Position numbers and translations under genes: made by a program. From Selenomonadaceae bacterium (GTDB lineage: Bacteria > Bacillota > Negativicutes > Selenomonadales > Selenomonadaceae), in assembly GCA_022773425.1 (NCBI GenBank), contig JALFBM010000024.1:1-41097 (forward strand): a stretch of DNA of 41,097 bases, given 5' to 3'. Shown in pieces: positions 18,050-26,989 of the stretch (the first letter of the stretch is position 1; every line of letters starts with the position of its first letter). The notes beneath the pieces were generated by a model, which saw only the letters and a list, made by a program, of their open reading frames with translations, was not told the DNA's origin and ran no database searches.

Positions 18050-19242
18050 TGGAAACGAACGAAAAAGAAAACTGGAACCGTCGGCTCTCCGCGGGTGTGC
18101 AGGCGATCCCGCCGTCCGGCATCCGCAAATTCTTCGATATCGCCGCGCAGATGGAGGACGTCATCTCGCTCGGCGTCGGCGAGCCGGATTTCGTGACGCC
18201 GTGGCCGATTCGCGAGGCCTGCGTCTACGGCCTTGAGCAGGGCTATACCTCGTATACAGCAAACCGCGGTCTCATCGAACTGCGCCAGGAAATCGCGAAC
18301 CTCTACCATAACCAGTACCAGGTCGACTACGATCCGGCTGCCGAGATTCTGACGACGGTCGGCGTCAGCGAGGCCATGGATCTCGCCATGCGCGCGCTGC
18401 TAAAGCCCGGCGACGAGGTGCTGATCCCAGAGCCTTGCTACGTCTCCTACGCCGCCTGCACGACGCTCGCCGGCGGCGTGCCCGTACCGGTGCCGGCAAA
18501 GCTCGAGAACGAGTTCCGCATCCAGCCAGAGGAACTCGAAGAGAAGCTCACGCCCAAGACGAAAATCCTGTTGATCGGCTATCCGAACAACCCGACCGGC
18601 GCCATCATGACGCGCGACGACCTGCTCGGCATCGCCGATTTCGCCGAAAAGCACGACCTCATCGTCATCTCGGATGAAATCTACGGCGCGCTGACCTACG
18701 GCGGCGAGAAGCACGTCTGCTTCTCCTCTTTGCCCGGCATGAAAGACCGCACCATCCTGCTCAACGGCTTTTCCAAGGCCTATGCCATGACGGGCTGGCG
18801 CATCGGCTACGCGCTTGGCAACCCCACGTTTATCGCTGCGATGAACAAGATCCATCAATACACGATGCTCTGCGCGCCGGTTACAGCGCAGCTCGGCGCC
18901 ATCGAGGCGCTGCGCCACTGCGAAAAACCGATGAAAAAGATGGTCCGCGAATACGACCGCCGGCGCCGCCTGATCTACGACGGCCTCACGAAGATGGGCC
19001 TGCCGTGCTTCGAGCCAAAGGGCGCGTTCTACATCTTCCCGGACATCACACCGACGGGCTACACTTCCGACGAGTTCGCGAACGCCCTGCTGAAAACGGA
19101 GCACGTCGCCGTCATCCCGGGCAATGCCTTCGGTGCCTGCGGGGAAGGCCATGTCCGCTGCTCCTACGCGACCTCGATCGATAAAATCTCCGAGGCCCTC
19201 ACCCGCATCGAACACTTTCTTACCCATCACAAAAAAAAGTAA
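18049..19242 (+). CDS. alaT: Class I/II aminotransferase, probable alanine transaminase
   Basis: A 397-residue PLP enzyme of fold type I: SLGVGEPDF near the N-terminus, YPNNPTGAIM (Asn contacting PLP), VISDEIYGALTY (Asp/Tyr) and the Schiff-base Lys-243 in NGFSKAYAMTGWRIGY, with a C-terminal VRCSYA Arg for the substrate carboxylate. It belongs to the PatA/AlaT-like aminotransferases of Firmicutes. The alanine assignment rests on the adjoining Lrp-type regulator and the probable Ala T-box. An aromatic or other amino acid preference cannot be excluded from sequence alone. Start and stop overlap the regulator by one base (TGATG), implying coupled translation. Confidence 0.9.
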   Translation: METNEKENWNRRLSAGVQAIPPSGIRKFFDIAAQMEDVISLGVGEPDFVTPWPIREACVYGLEQGYTSYTANRGLIELRQEIANLYHNQYQVDYDPAAEILTTVGVSEAMDLAMRALLKPGDEVLIPEPCYVSYAACTTLAGGVPVPVPAKLENEFRIQPEELEEKLTPKTKILLIGYPNNPTGAIMTRDDLLGIADFAEKHDLIVISDEIYGALTYGGEKHVCFSSLPGMKDRTILLNGFSKAYAMTGWRIGYALGNPTFIAAMNKIHQYTMLCAPVTAQLGAIEALRHCEKPMKKMVREYDRRRRLIYDGLTKMGLPCFEPKGAFYIFPDITPTGYTSDEFANALLKTEHVAVIPGNAFGACGEGHVRCSYATSIDKISEALTRIEHFLTHHKKK

Positions 19243-19250
19243 ACAACGAA

Positions 19251-19295
19251 AAAACGAAAACGGCCCGTGCCTCAAAAAAGAGGCACGGGCCGTTT
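19251..19295. terminator. Bidirectional terminator between alaT and rex
   Basis: A 13-bp G/C stem (19261-19273 with 19280-19292) extended by A/T pairs, with a 6-base loop. On the minus strand it is followed by TTTTCGTTTTTT (ending rex), on the plus strand by TTT. Confidence 0.9.
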
Positions 19296-19319
19296 GCATT
19301 TCCAGCTCCTACCGGCACA

Positions 19320-19964
19320 CTACATTCTCGTGATATGGTAGGAGAGACTCGAGAGACCGATGGAGAGGTCTTCGTTGACGATATGCATGCTTGCAGGGAC
19401 CTGCATCTTGATGGGGGCAAAGTTCCAAATCCCCTTGATGCCGGCGGCGACGAGCTGGTCGGCGACGCCCTGCGCGAAAGCCGCCGGAACGGCGATGATC
19501 CCGATCTGGATGTTGCGTTCTTTGACGATGCGCTTGAGGTCGCGGATATCCTCCACCTTGACGTGGTTGACGCGCGAGCCGATGACGTTCGGATCCTGGT
19601 CGAACAGCGCGACAAGGTTAAAGCCGAGCGTCACGAAGTTCTGATAGTTCGCGAGAGCGACGCCAAGATGCCCGATGCCGACGATCGCGATGTTCCAGTG
19701 ATGATCGAGCCCGAGGATTTGCCCGACATTGCGTTTCAGCTCGTTGACATAGTAGCCGACGCCCTTTTTGCCAAACTGGCCAAAGGAAGCGAGGTCCTTG
19801 CGGATCTGCTCGGCCGTGATGCCGAGCCGGCGGCCGAGCTCCTCAGACGAAATGATGTCGATGCCCTCATCCTGCGCGAGCCGAAGCGTGCGGAAATAAA
19901 GCGGCAGGCGGTCAATCGTCGCCTTGGAGATCGTCGCTGGTTTTTTCTCCTTCTTCGCGGTCAT
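19320..19964 (-). CDS. rex: Redox-sensing transcriptional repressor Rex
   Basis: A 214-residue protein with an N-terminal winged helix (ISKATIDRLPLYFRTL, then SSEELGRRLGITAEQIRKDLASFGQFGKKGVGYYV). A Rossmann NAD(H)-binding domain (NIAIVGIGHLGVALANY) and a domain-swapping C-terminal helix follow. Rex represses fermentation and respiration genes when the NADH/NAD ratio is low. The ATG at 19964 is preceded by GAGGAGG. The start region lies inside the last 53 bases of the wzy-like gene, so it is probably read from that operon; no separate promoter was seen. Possible Rex targets such as the lactate-type dehydrogenase at 30033 could be checked for its palindrome. Confidence 0.96.
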   Translation of the reverse strand: MTAKKEKKPATISKATIDRLPLYFRTLRLAQDEGIDIISSEELGRRLGITAEQIRKDLASFGQFGKKGVGYYVNELKRNVGQILGLDHHWNIAIVGIGHLGVALANYQNFVTLGFNLVALFDQDPNVIGSRVNHVKVEDIRDLKRIVKERNIQIGIIAVPAAFAQGVADQLVAAGIKGIWNFAPIKMQVPASMHIVNEDLSIGLSSLSYHITRM

Positions 19965-21423
19965 GAAGCACCTCCTCTTTCTCTCGGTCCGCCCCATGCT
20001 GCGCCGATGAATCGATACCGCGCGCCGCCGCACCGATCATCGCCGCCATGAGCCAGAGCAGCATGGACGAAGGGATGTTGAACAGCAGATCATCCGTAAG
20101 GCCGTTTAGGGCGATGGACACGAAGGCGAGCCCGAGTCCGAGCATCCCGCCGTTGACGATCTCCTCGCGGTCCCAGCGGCGGATGCGGCTCCAGTCGAAA
20201 TGGAACCGCGATGCCTCTTTTGGCGCTGTGAGCGTTTCCTGCACGCTCTTCAGCGCGCCGTCGACGCCGTCCTCTGCGAGGTCATAGGGCTGCGGCTTGC
20301 GGAGCGGCAGAGCGACGTGCAGGCGCTTGCGGAGCGCAAGCCACATCGATCCGAAGAAATAACCGAAAAAGGCCAGAGCGCCCGGAATCCCGATTTCCGC
20401 CATATAATTCAGATAGAAATTATGCGCGTGCACGATCTTGATGGGGGCTCCCTGCAGGTAGAAATCATACGAAGGGTAGACCATCCAGTAAGCACCCCAG
20501 CCGATGCCGAGGAACGGATGATCCTGGATCATCGCAACGGTTGCTTCCCAGAACGCGAGGCGCATTTCCGATGACGTATCGATTTTCGTGAAAACGGACG
20601 TCACGCGCTCATAGAGTAGCGGGTCTACCGCGAAAGCGAGGGCGGCGACGGCGATGCACGCCACGAGGATCCGCCAATCTTTCAGCAGGCCGTAGCCCGC
20701 AAAGATCACCGCCGCGACGAGCAGCGCCCCCCGTGCGTAGGTCATCGCAAGGCATGCCGCGAGCAGCAGCAGGCAGGCGCCGAGCACGATGCGTTTTTCT
20801 TTCTGCCTGGCCTTCAGGAACAGGCCGAACGCCAGCGCGAGCATCACGTCGAGGTAACCCGCGAGAATGTTCGGATTCTCCCAGGTCGAGAACACGCGCT
20901 TGCGAAGCTCCGGGAACGCATTGCCGTCCACCCACTTCATCGACGAGATGTCGATGCCAAACACATACTGATAGAACCCATAGGCGACGACCAGCACCGC
21001 CGCCGCGCCAAGCGCCGCGAACACAGCCTGCAGCTGCTTTTCCTCGCGGATGGTCTGTCCCGCGAGGAAATACGTCAGCGCGTAGACACCGACGAGATTG
21101 TACCAATTATAGAAGCTGAACCCGCGATCCGGCGAGACGAGGATCGAAAGCGCCGAAAGCAGGACGAACAGCCCGATGGGCAAGTCGAGCGGCAGATGGC
21201 GGAAATGAAATGCCGCATCCGTCTTTGCGCGGCCGAGCAGCATCACGATGCCGATGAGCAAAGCGATCGTCGCCCCGGCCGGCCACAGTGCGAGCAGGAA
21301 CGTCTCCGCGAGCAGCGCGAACCATGCCCCGCGGCGAAAGCGCATGGCAGTGCGCGTGCGCGCGATGGCCCTGCGCTTTGCGGCGATTCCGCGCGAAAGC
21401 GCGTCTTGCTGACTTTTCCTCAT
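19912..21423 (-). CDS. O-antigen ligase/polymerase-like membrane protein
   Basis: A 503-residue polytopic protein with about ten to twelve hydrophobic segments. It has the Wzy_C signature in its centre-right part: WEATVAMIQDHPFLGIGWGAYWMVYPSYDF, then HAHNFYLNYMAEIGIPGALAFFGYF. Such proteins join or polymerise glycan chains at the outer face of the inner membrane, which fits a diderm cell. The hydrophilic tail of about 40 residues overlaps rex by 53 bases. The ATG overlaps the folC stop by four bases. Whether it handles O-antigen, capsule or another glycan is unknown. Its place between folC and rex is not explained by function. Confidence 0.85.
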   Translation of the reverse strand: MRKSQQDALSRGIAAKRRAIARTRTAMRFRRGAWFALLAETFLLALWPAGATIALLIGIVMLLGRAKTDAAFHFRHLPLDLPIGLFVLLSALSILVSPDRGFSFYNWYNLVGVYALTYFLAGQTIREEKQLQAVFAALGAAAVLVVAYGFYQYVFGIDISSMKWVDGNAFPELRKRVFSTWENPNILAGYLDVMLALAFGLFLKARQKEKRIVLGACLLLLAACLAMTYARGALLVAAVIFAGYGLLKDWRILVACIAVAALAFAVDPLLYERVTSVFTKIDTSSEMRLAFWEATVAMIQDHPFLGIGWGAYWMVYPSYDFYLQGAPIKIVHAHNFYLNYMAEIGIPGALAFFGYFFGSMWLALRKRLHVALPLRKPQPYDLAEDGVDGALKSVQETLTAPKEASRFHFDWSRIRRWDREEIVNGGMLGLGLAFVSIALNGLTDDLLFNIPSSMLLWLMAAMIGAAARGIDSSAQHGADREKEEVLHDREEGEKTSDDLQGDD

Positions 21424-22796
21424 CCGAGCGCTCCTCCCTTCGCTTCCTGTTTCTGCCTGGCAAGCAATTTCTGCCGGAGCCCGCCGACGAGATACAGCGA
21501 TCCCGCGAGGATCAGACGCTTCTCCCCGCCCGCGAGCTCGAAGCCCCGCGCGAGCGCCCGATCATTGTCTGCATAGCACTCGACCCTTGCGGCTAGCGGT
21601 CGTACGAAGTCGGCGAGCTCAGCAAGGCTGCCCGCGCGCTCCGACTGCGGCGGCGTCACGACGACCGTATCACTCGGCCGCAGTAGTGCGCCGAGCATCA
21701 GGCGGCGGTCCTTATCGCCCAGGATGCCGAGAACATAGACGCGCTCCCGCGCCGTGTCCTCCGCGTCGAGGCTCTCGCGCAAGACACGCGCCCCATCCGG
21801 GTTGTGCGCCCCGTCGATGACGATATCCTGCCCACCGACCCGCATATGCTCGAACCGTGCCGGCCAGCGCACAAAGCGCAGGGCCTCGCGGATGGCTGGC
21901 TCCTGGATGCGCTCGCCGCTGTGGCGCAGCACCTCAGCCGTCATGACAGCGACCGCGGCGTTTTGGATCTGATACGATCCTAAAAGATGCAGATCGAGCA
22001 GGCTCGGCTCAATGCCCATCAGATGGGACGTGAACGAAAGATGCTGCATCTGTCCCTGCGGCGGCTCCTCACCGGCGCGGGCATAGGCGGCCGCGGCCTC
22101 CGCGCTGCTCACGCGTTCCGCGCGGAAGTCCTCGCCGAACACGAAGAGATCGGCATTCTTTTCCGCTGCGGTCCGCCGGATGATAGCGAGCGGGATCCCG
22201 CTCGCCGCCGTCACGACAGGGACGCCTTCCTTGATAATGCCCGCTTTGTTCGCCGCGATGCTCTCGATCGTGCCGCCGAGTCGGTCGGCATGCTCGAACG
22301 TGACGTTCGTGATGACAGAGACCTCCGGCGTAATGACGTTCGTCGAGTCGAGGGTCCCGCCGAGGCCGACTTCGATGACGGCGATGCGCACCTCGCGTTT
22401 CGCGAAGTACAGAAAAGCCAGCGCGGTCAGTACCTCGAACTGTGTCGGGCTCTCATGTCCGTCCGCGACGATGCCATCGACTGCCGCGCGCACTTCCGTC
22501 AGATATGCGGCAAAATCCGCGGCTGGGATATCCTGTCCGTCAACGCGCACGCGTTCCGTATAGGAAAAGAGGTGCGGCGAGGTGTAGCATCCCGTATGCA
22601 AACCGGAACGCTGCAGGATTTCCGTGAGCATCGCCGTGACCGAGCCCTTGCCATTCGTCCCCGTCACGTGGATGGTCCGAAACTGATCCTGCGGATTGCC
22701 GAGCACCTGAAGCAGGCGACGGATCCGCGACAAGCCGAGACGACTCCCGAAGACGCCCAGCGCCTCTACCCAGGCGAGAGATTCCCGATAGTTCAT
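21420..22796 (-). CDS. folC: Folylpolyglutamate synthase / dihydrofolate synthase
   Basis: A 458-residue Mur-ligase-fold enzyme with the P-loop HVTGTNGKGSVTAML, the TSPHLFSYTERVRVDG segment, VGLGGTLDSTNVI and IDGAHNPDGARVL. It adds glutamate to dihydropteroate or to tetrahydrofolates using ATP in the cytoplasm. It follows valS by 23 bases, an order common in Firmicutes, and overlaps the next gene by four bases. AAGGAG precedes the ATG. Confidence 0.96.
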   Translation of the reverse strand: MNYRESLAWVEALGVFGSRLGLSRIRRLLQVLGNPQDQFRTIHVTGTNGKGSVTAMLTEILQRSGLHTGCYTSPHLFSYTERVRVDGQDIPAADFAAYLTEVRAAVDGIVADGHESPTQFEVLTALAFLYFAKREVRIAVIEVGLGGTLDSTNVITPEVSVITNVTFEHADRLGGTIESIAANKAGIIKEGVPVVTAASGIPLAIIRRTAAEKNADLFVFGEDFRAERVSSAEAAAAYARAGEEPPQGQMQHLSFTSHLMGIEPSLLDLHLLGSYQIQNAAVAVMTAEVLRHSGERIQEPAIREALRFVRWPARFEHMRVGGQDIVIDGAHNPDGARVLRESLDAEDTARERVYVLGILGDKDRRLMLGALLRPSDTVVVTPPQSERAGSLAELADFVRPLAARVECYADNDRALARGFELAGGEKRLILAGSLYLVGGLRQKLLARQKQEAKGGALG

Positions 22797-22819
22797 TTCC
22801 GATTTCTCCTTGACCAGGG

Positions 22820-25507
22820 TTAGAGTTTCGCGAGATCTGCGATGCGCTTCTCGACCGATGCGAGTTTTTCCTGATAGTTTTTCTGCTTCTCTTTTTCGCC
22901 CTCGACGACCTGTGCCGGCGCTTTCTTCAAGAAGCCCTCGTTGCCGAGCTTCTTTCCGAGGCGCGCGATTTCGCTTGCGAGCTTGTCCTTTTCCTTCTCG
23001 AGGCGGGCCGTCTCCTTCTCAACGTCGATGAGGCCCTTGAGCGGCAGGAAAATCTCGACGCCCTGCACGACGCCCGCCATCGCGTTCTCCGGCGCCGCGC
23101 CGTCCTCGAGGATGGTCACAGGCTCTGCCGCTGCAAGCTTCGTCAGGTAGCTCTCGTTCGCCGCGAAGACCGGGCGCAGGCTCTTTTCCGTGAAGTGCAG
23201 CATGACTTCGCTGTGGCGGCCCGGCGCCGCCCCGACCTCTGCGCGCAGATTGCGGACCGTCTTGATGGTCTCCATGATGGCCGTCATCTGCGTCTCCGCG
23301 GTCTCGTTGACGAGCGCCTTACCGCCCTCCGGCCAATCCGCGATCATGATGCTCGGCACGCGCTCGTCATGCGGCACCTTCTGCCAAATTTCCTCGGTCA
23401 GGAACGGCATGAACGGGTGCAGCAGGCGCAGCGTATGCTCGAGAACGTAGGAGAGCACGTAAAGCGCCGTGTTCTTCGCGCGCGGGTTTTCCTTGTCGTA
23501 GAGGCGCGCCTTCGTGAGCTCGATGTACCAGTCGCAGAATTCGTTCCAAAGGAAATCATAAATCGTGCGCGCCGCCTCGCCGAGCTCAAACTTCTCGAGG
23601 TTCTCCGTGACGCCGGCCGCCGTCTTCGCATAGCGCGAGAGGATCCAGCGGTCCGCGAGCGTATAGTCTGCGTCCTCCGGCTGGAACGACGCGTCAAAGC
23701 CCTCGATATTCATGAGGATGTAGCGCGACGCATTCCAGATCTTGTTCGCGAAATTGCGCGCGCTCTCGACGCGCTCCCAGTAGAAGCGCATATCGTTGCC
23801 CGGCGTGTTGCCCGTGATCAGCATGAAGCGCAGCGTATCGGCGCCGTACTTTTCGATGACCTCGACCGGATCGATGCCGTTGCCGAGCGACTTGCTCATC
23901 TTACGGCCCTGGCTGTCGCGCACGAGACCGTGGATGAAGACATGGTGGAACGGCACATCCTTGCCAAAGGCGAGGCCCATCATGACCATGCGCGCGACCC
24001 AGAAGAAGATGATATCGTAGCCCGTGACGAGTGTCGCCGTCGGGTAGAACTGATGGAACTCGTCGCTGTCCGCGTGGTCCGGCCAGCCGAAAAGCTCGAT
24101 CGGCCAGAGGCCGGAGCTGAACCAGGTGTCGAGCACGTCCTCATCCTGGTGGATATGCTTGCTGTGGCAATGCGGGCACTCCGTGAGATCCGTGCGCGAG
24201 ACACTCGTCTTCCCGCAGTCGTCGCAGTACCAGGCCGGGATGCGGTGGCCCCACCAAAGCTGGCGCGAGATGCACCAGTCACGGATATTCTCGAGCCAGT
24301 TGATGTAGATTTTCGTGAAGCGCTCCGGCACGAACTGGATGCGCCCGTCCTTCACGGCCTCGATGGCCGGTTTTGCGAGGGTTTCCATCTTGACGAACCA
24401 CTGCTTCGAGACGAGCGGCTCGATGGTCGAATGGCAGCGCGAGCAATGGCCGACTGCGTGCTCATGCGCCTCGACCGAGATAAGATAGCCCTTCTCCTCG
24501 AGTTCTGCGACAAGAGCCTTGCGGCATTCGTAGCGGTCCATGCCCGCATATTTCCCGGCGCCTTCGAGCATCTTGCCCGTGTTGCCGATGACCTTGATCT
24601 GCTCGAGATGATGGCGCTCGCCCATCTCGAAATCGTTCGGGTCATGCGCCGGCGTGACCTTGACCGCACCGGTACCGAAGGCCGGATCGACATAGGAGTC
24701 CGCAAAGAGCGGAATCTCGCGGCCGACAAGCGGCAGGATCAGCGTCTTGCCGACGAGATCTTTGTAGCGCGCATCCTCAGGATGCACCGCAACGCCCGTA
24801 TCGCCGAACATCGTCTCCGGGCGCGTCGTCGCGATCTCGACGTACCTGCCCTCCTCGCCCTTAATCGGGTAGCGAATATGCCAAAGGTGACCCTGCTCCG
24901 TCTCATGCTCAACCTCGATATCCGAAATGGCCGTGTTGCAGGACGGGCACCAGTTCGTGATGCGCGTACCCTGATAGATGAGCCCCTTCTCATAAAGTGA
25001 GACGAAAGCCTCACGCACCGCCTTGCTGCAGCCCTCATCCATCGTGAAGCGCTCGCGATCCCAATCGAGCGACGAGCCGAGGCTGCGAAGCTGGAACATG
25101 ATACGGCTGCCGAACTTTTGCTTCCAATCCCAGACGCGCTCGAGGAACTTCTCGCGGCCGAGCTCGTAACGGTTCGTGCCCTCCTCGCGGAGCTTGCCCT
25201 CGACCTTTGCCTGCGTCGCGATGCCGGCGTGATCGCAGCCCGGCACCCATACCGTATTGTAACCGCGCATGCGGTGGTAGCGGATCAGGATATCCTGCAG
25301 CGTGTTGTCGAGCGCGTGCCCCATATGCAGCTGCCCCGTTACGTTCGGCGGCGGGATGACCATGCTGTACGGCTTCTTTCGCTTATCGACTTCTGCATGG
25401 AAGAACTTGTTTTTCTCCCAGTACCCGTACCATTTTTTCTCGAAGGCCTGCGGGTTGTAGACCTTCGGAATGTTATTTTCCCGCGTTTCTTCTGCCTGAT
25501 CTGCCAT
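22820..25507 (-). CDS. valS: Valine-tRNA ligase
   Basis: An 895-residue class Ia synthetase: HIGH-type motif in [15 protein letters not shown], an editing domain in the middle, [14 protein letters not shown] (KMSKS loop), an anticodon-binding region with a tryptophan-rich [13 protein letters not shown], and a C-terminal coiled coil ([23 protein letters not shown]). Full length for ValRS. It heads the valS-folC-wzy-rex operon. There is no T-box upstream. Instead a short leader with a terminator-like hairpin ends 15 bases before the ATG, so another form of attenuation is possible. Confidence 0.98.
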   Translation of the reverse strand: MADQAEETRENNIPKVYNPQAFEKKWYGYWEKNKFFHAEVDKRKKPYSMVIPPPNVTGQLHMGHALDNTLQDILIRYHRMRGYNTVWVPGCDHAGIATQAKVEGKLREEGTNRYELGREKFLERVWDWKQKFGSRIMFQLRSLGSSLDWDRERFTMDEGCSKAVREAFVSLYEKGLIYQGTRITNWCPSCNTAISDIEVEHETEQGHLWHIRYPIKGEEGRYVEIATTRPETMFGDTGVAVHPEDARYKDLVGKTLILPLVGREIPLFADSYVDPAFGTGAVKVTPAHDPNDFEMGERHHLEQIKVIGNTGKMLEGAGKYAGMDRYECRKALVAELEEKGYLISVEAHEHAVGHCSRCHSTIEPLVSKQWFVKMETLAKPAIEAVKDGRIQFVPERFTKIYINWLENIRDWCISRQLWWGHRIPAWYCDDCGKTSVSRTDLTECPHCHSKHIHQDEDVLDTWFSSGLWPIELFGWPDHADSDEFHQFYPTATLVTGYDIIFFWVARMVMMGLAFGKDVPFHHVFIHGLVRDSQGRKMSKSLGNGIDPVEVIEKYGADTLRFMLITGNTPGNDMRFYWERVESARNFANKIWNASRYILMNIEGFDASFQPEDADYTLADRWILSRYAKTAAGVTENLEKFELGEAARTIYDFLWNEFCDWYIELTKARLYDKENPRAKNTALYVLSYVLEHTLRLLHPFMPFLTEEIWQKVPHDERVPSIMIADWPEGGKALVNETAETQMTAIMETIKTVRNLRAEVGAAPGRHSEVMLHFTEKSLRPVFAANESYLTKLAAAEPVTILEDGAAPENAMAGVVQGVEIFLPLKGLIDVEKETARLEKEKDKLASEIARLGKKLGNEGFLKKAPAQVVEGEKEKQKNYQEKLASVEKRIADLAKL

Positions 25508-25520
25508 ATCGTTTCCTCCT

Positions 25521-25559
25521 AAAACAAAAGCGCCTCCGTCCCGAAGGACGAAAGCGCCT
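25521..25559 (-). terminator. Intrinsic terminator in the valS leader
   Basis: Two paired blocks (GGACG/CGTCC and GCGC/GCGC) around a 3x3 internal loop, a 4-base apical loop, then TTTTGTTTT on the minus strand, abutting the valS ribosome binding site. It lies downstream of the putative valS promoter. It could also end rubredoxin transcripts. Confidence 0.8.
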
Positions 25560-25584
25560 GCTTTTTCGCCTTTTCCTGCGCTCT

Positions 25585-25613
25585 ATCTTAGCATAAAGCC
25601 GGACAAAACGCAA
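25585..25613 (-). promoter_or_regulatory. Putative promoter of valS
   Basis: TTGCGT (25608-25613), 17 bases, TAAGAT (25585-25590) on the minus strand, in the rubredoxin-valS gap. Confidence 0.6.
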
Positions 25614-25616
25614 GAA

Positions 25617-25778
25617 TCACTCTTGTTTCTCGAACTGATCCTTGCCTACGCCGCAGAGTGGGCAGACAAAGTCATCCGGCAGATCCTCGAACTTGACCCC
25701 CGGCTTGAGATCGTAATCCGGATCGCCCTTTGCCTCATCGTAAACCCAGCCGCATACACTGCAAACCCAAACGCTCAT
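25617..25778 (-). CDS. Rubredoxin
   Basis: A 53-residue protein with the two knuckles that bind a single iron: CSVCG (Cys-6 and Cys-9) and CPLCG (near residues 39-42), plus the usual [31 protein letters not shown] sequence in between, separated here into pieces of the classic family. It is a small cytoplasmic electron carrier, in anaerobes often serving oxygen or peroxide detoxification. The ATG at 25778 has AGGAGGG; the nine-codon upstream extension in the frame covers that site and is not real. A hairpin with GGGAGC/GCTCCC lies just upstream. Confidence 0.96.
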   Translation of the reverse strand: MSVWVCSVCGWVYDEAKGDPDYDLKPGVKFEDLPDDFVCPLCGVGKDQFEKQE

Positions 25779-25806
25779 GAAAAAGCCCTCCTTTTTCCTA
25801 ACCAAT

Positions 25807-25826
25807 GGGAGCCCTCTGCTCCCTCT
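25807..25826 (-). other. Leader hairpin upstream of rubredoxin
   Basis: On the minus strand GGGAGC, five bases, GCTCCC, followed by ATTGGTT. Nearly the same GCTCCC-R-TTGGTT string follows a hairpin before the HD-domain gene at 40883. Confidence 0.5.
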
Positions 25827-25838
25827 CTATTTTCTTTT

Positions 25839-25871
25839 CGCCAGACAGAAGGAAAATCCTGCTGCCTGGCG
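25839..25871. repeat. Imperfect 15-bp inverted repeat between rubredoxin and the oxidoreductase gene
   Basis: CGCCAG...AGGA, three A, TCCT...CTGGCG with two mismatches in each 15-base arm. Neither side has a T-tract, so it is a better candidate for an operator or RNA structure than for a terminator. Confidence 0.6.
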
Positions 25872-25927
25872 AAATTCTATGGACAGAACGAAAAAATAGG
25901 AAAAAAGTATGATTGGAGGAAAGAAAG

Positions 25928-26932
25928 ATGAAACTAGCCATCATCGGCACAGGAAAAATCGTGCAGGAAGCGTTCTACGCGCTGTCCTTCCTGCCTTCCC
26001 TTAAGATCGCAGCGATCTACGGGCGTCCGCACAGTCTGGACAAGGCCGAGACGCTCGCAAGGAAGCACGCGGTCCCAGAGGTCTATACCGACTATGACGA
26101 GTTGCTCGAAAAAACCGAGGCCGATACGGTATACATCGGTCTTGTAAACAACGTACATTACGACTATGCCAGACGCGCGCTCCTCGCGGGCAAAAACGTC
26201 ATTCTCGAAAAGCCCTTCACGGAAACGCTCGAGCAGGCCCGCGCGCTCATCCGTCTCGCAAAAGAAAACGGGCTGTTTCTGTTCGAGGCCATCACGGTGC
26301 TCCACAGCATCGTCTATGAGAAGATGCTCGAGAGCCTGTCCTCGCTGGGCACCGTCCGCATGGCACTCCTCAACTATTCCCAGTATTCGAGCCGTTATGA
26401 CGCCTACCGTGCGGGCAAGGTGCTGCCCGCCTTCGACCCGGCCTGCGGCGCGAGCTCCCTCGGGGACCTCAACGTCTACAACATCCATTACGCCGCCGCG
26501 CTGTTCGGCATGCCGGACGAGGTGCACTACTTTCCGAGCCGCGGATTCAACGGCATGGATGTCTCCGGCGTCCTCGTGCTGCACTACCGCGGCTTTCACG
26601 CCGTCTGCACGGCCGCGAAAAATTCCGACAGCCCGTGCTTCGTCTCCATCCAGGGCGAGGACGGCTGGATGCGCATCGACGGCAAACCGAACGCCGCACC
26701 GTGCCTCGACGTGGTCCGCGTGCAAAAAGGCAAGCCGCCCGTCCCCGACGCGTCAGGTGCCATGCAGCGCCCGGTCACGAGCGAACATATCGACAACCAC
26801 CCGGCACACCGCATGGTGCAGGAATTCCAGGATTTCGCGGCCATCGTCGACCAAAGCGACTACGAGGCCCGCGATGCCTTGCTCGACGAAACCGAGACCG
26901 TCATGCGGATACTGGAACTCGCCAAATCATAA
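25928..26932 (+). CDS. Gfo/Idh/MocA family oxidoreductase
   Basis: A 334-residue protein with an N-terminal Rossmann domain (MKLAIIGTGKIVQEAFYAL) and the family EKPFTETLEQARALI motif, whose Lys is catalytic (NVILEKP). The C-terminal alpha/beta domain includes LGDLNVYNIHYAAALFGMPDEV. Members oxidise or reduce sugars, inositols or related compounds with NAD(P). The nearest described group by pattern is the dihydrodiol-dehydrogenase-like set; the substrate is unknown. GGAGG sits nine bases before the ATG. It is divergent from rubredoxin and convergent with codB, and apparently monocistronic. No clear promoter was found. Confidence 0.9.
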   Translation: MKLAIIGTGKIVQEAFYALSFLPSLKIAAIYGRPHSLDKAETLARKHAVPEVYTDYDELLEKTEADTVYIGLVNNVHYDYARRALLAGKNVILEKPFTETLEQARALIRLAKENGLFLFEAITVLHSIVYEKMLESLSSLGTVRMALLNYSQYSSRYDAYRAGKVLPAFDPACGASSLGDLNVYNIHYAAALFGMPDEVHYFPSRGFNGMDVSGVLVLHYRGFHAVCTAAKNSDSPCFVSIQGEDGWMRIDGKPNAAPCLDVVRVQKGKPPVPDASGAMQRPVTSEHIDNHPAHRMVQEFQDFAAIVDQSDYEARDALLDETETVMRILELAKS

Positions 26933-26975
26933 AAAAGAGGCCCGGCACGGATGGGGATTCCGTGCCGGGCCTCTT
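26931..26975. terminator. Bidirectional terminator between the oxidoreductase gene and codB
   Basis: A 14-bp stem (GAGGCCCGGCACGG and its complement, 26937-26950 with 26960-26973) followed on the minus strand by TTTTTT. It ends codB and lies at the end of the plus-strand gene. Confidence 0.88.
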
Positions 26976-26989
26976 ACCCTCTGCCAGGC

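Noticed and set aside
17570-19242. A serine specifier (AGC) for the T-box
   Set aside because: The TGGT acceptor-pairing sequence requires discriminator A, whereas tRNA-Ser has G there.
25806-25927. A promoter for the Gfo/Idh/MocA gene
   Set aside because: Possible -10 strings exist but none has a -35 box at an acceptable distance.
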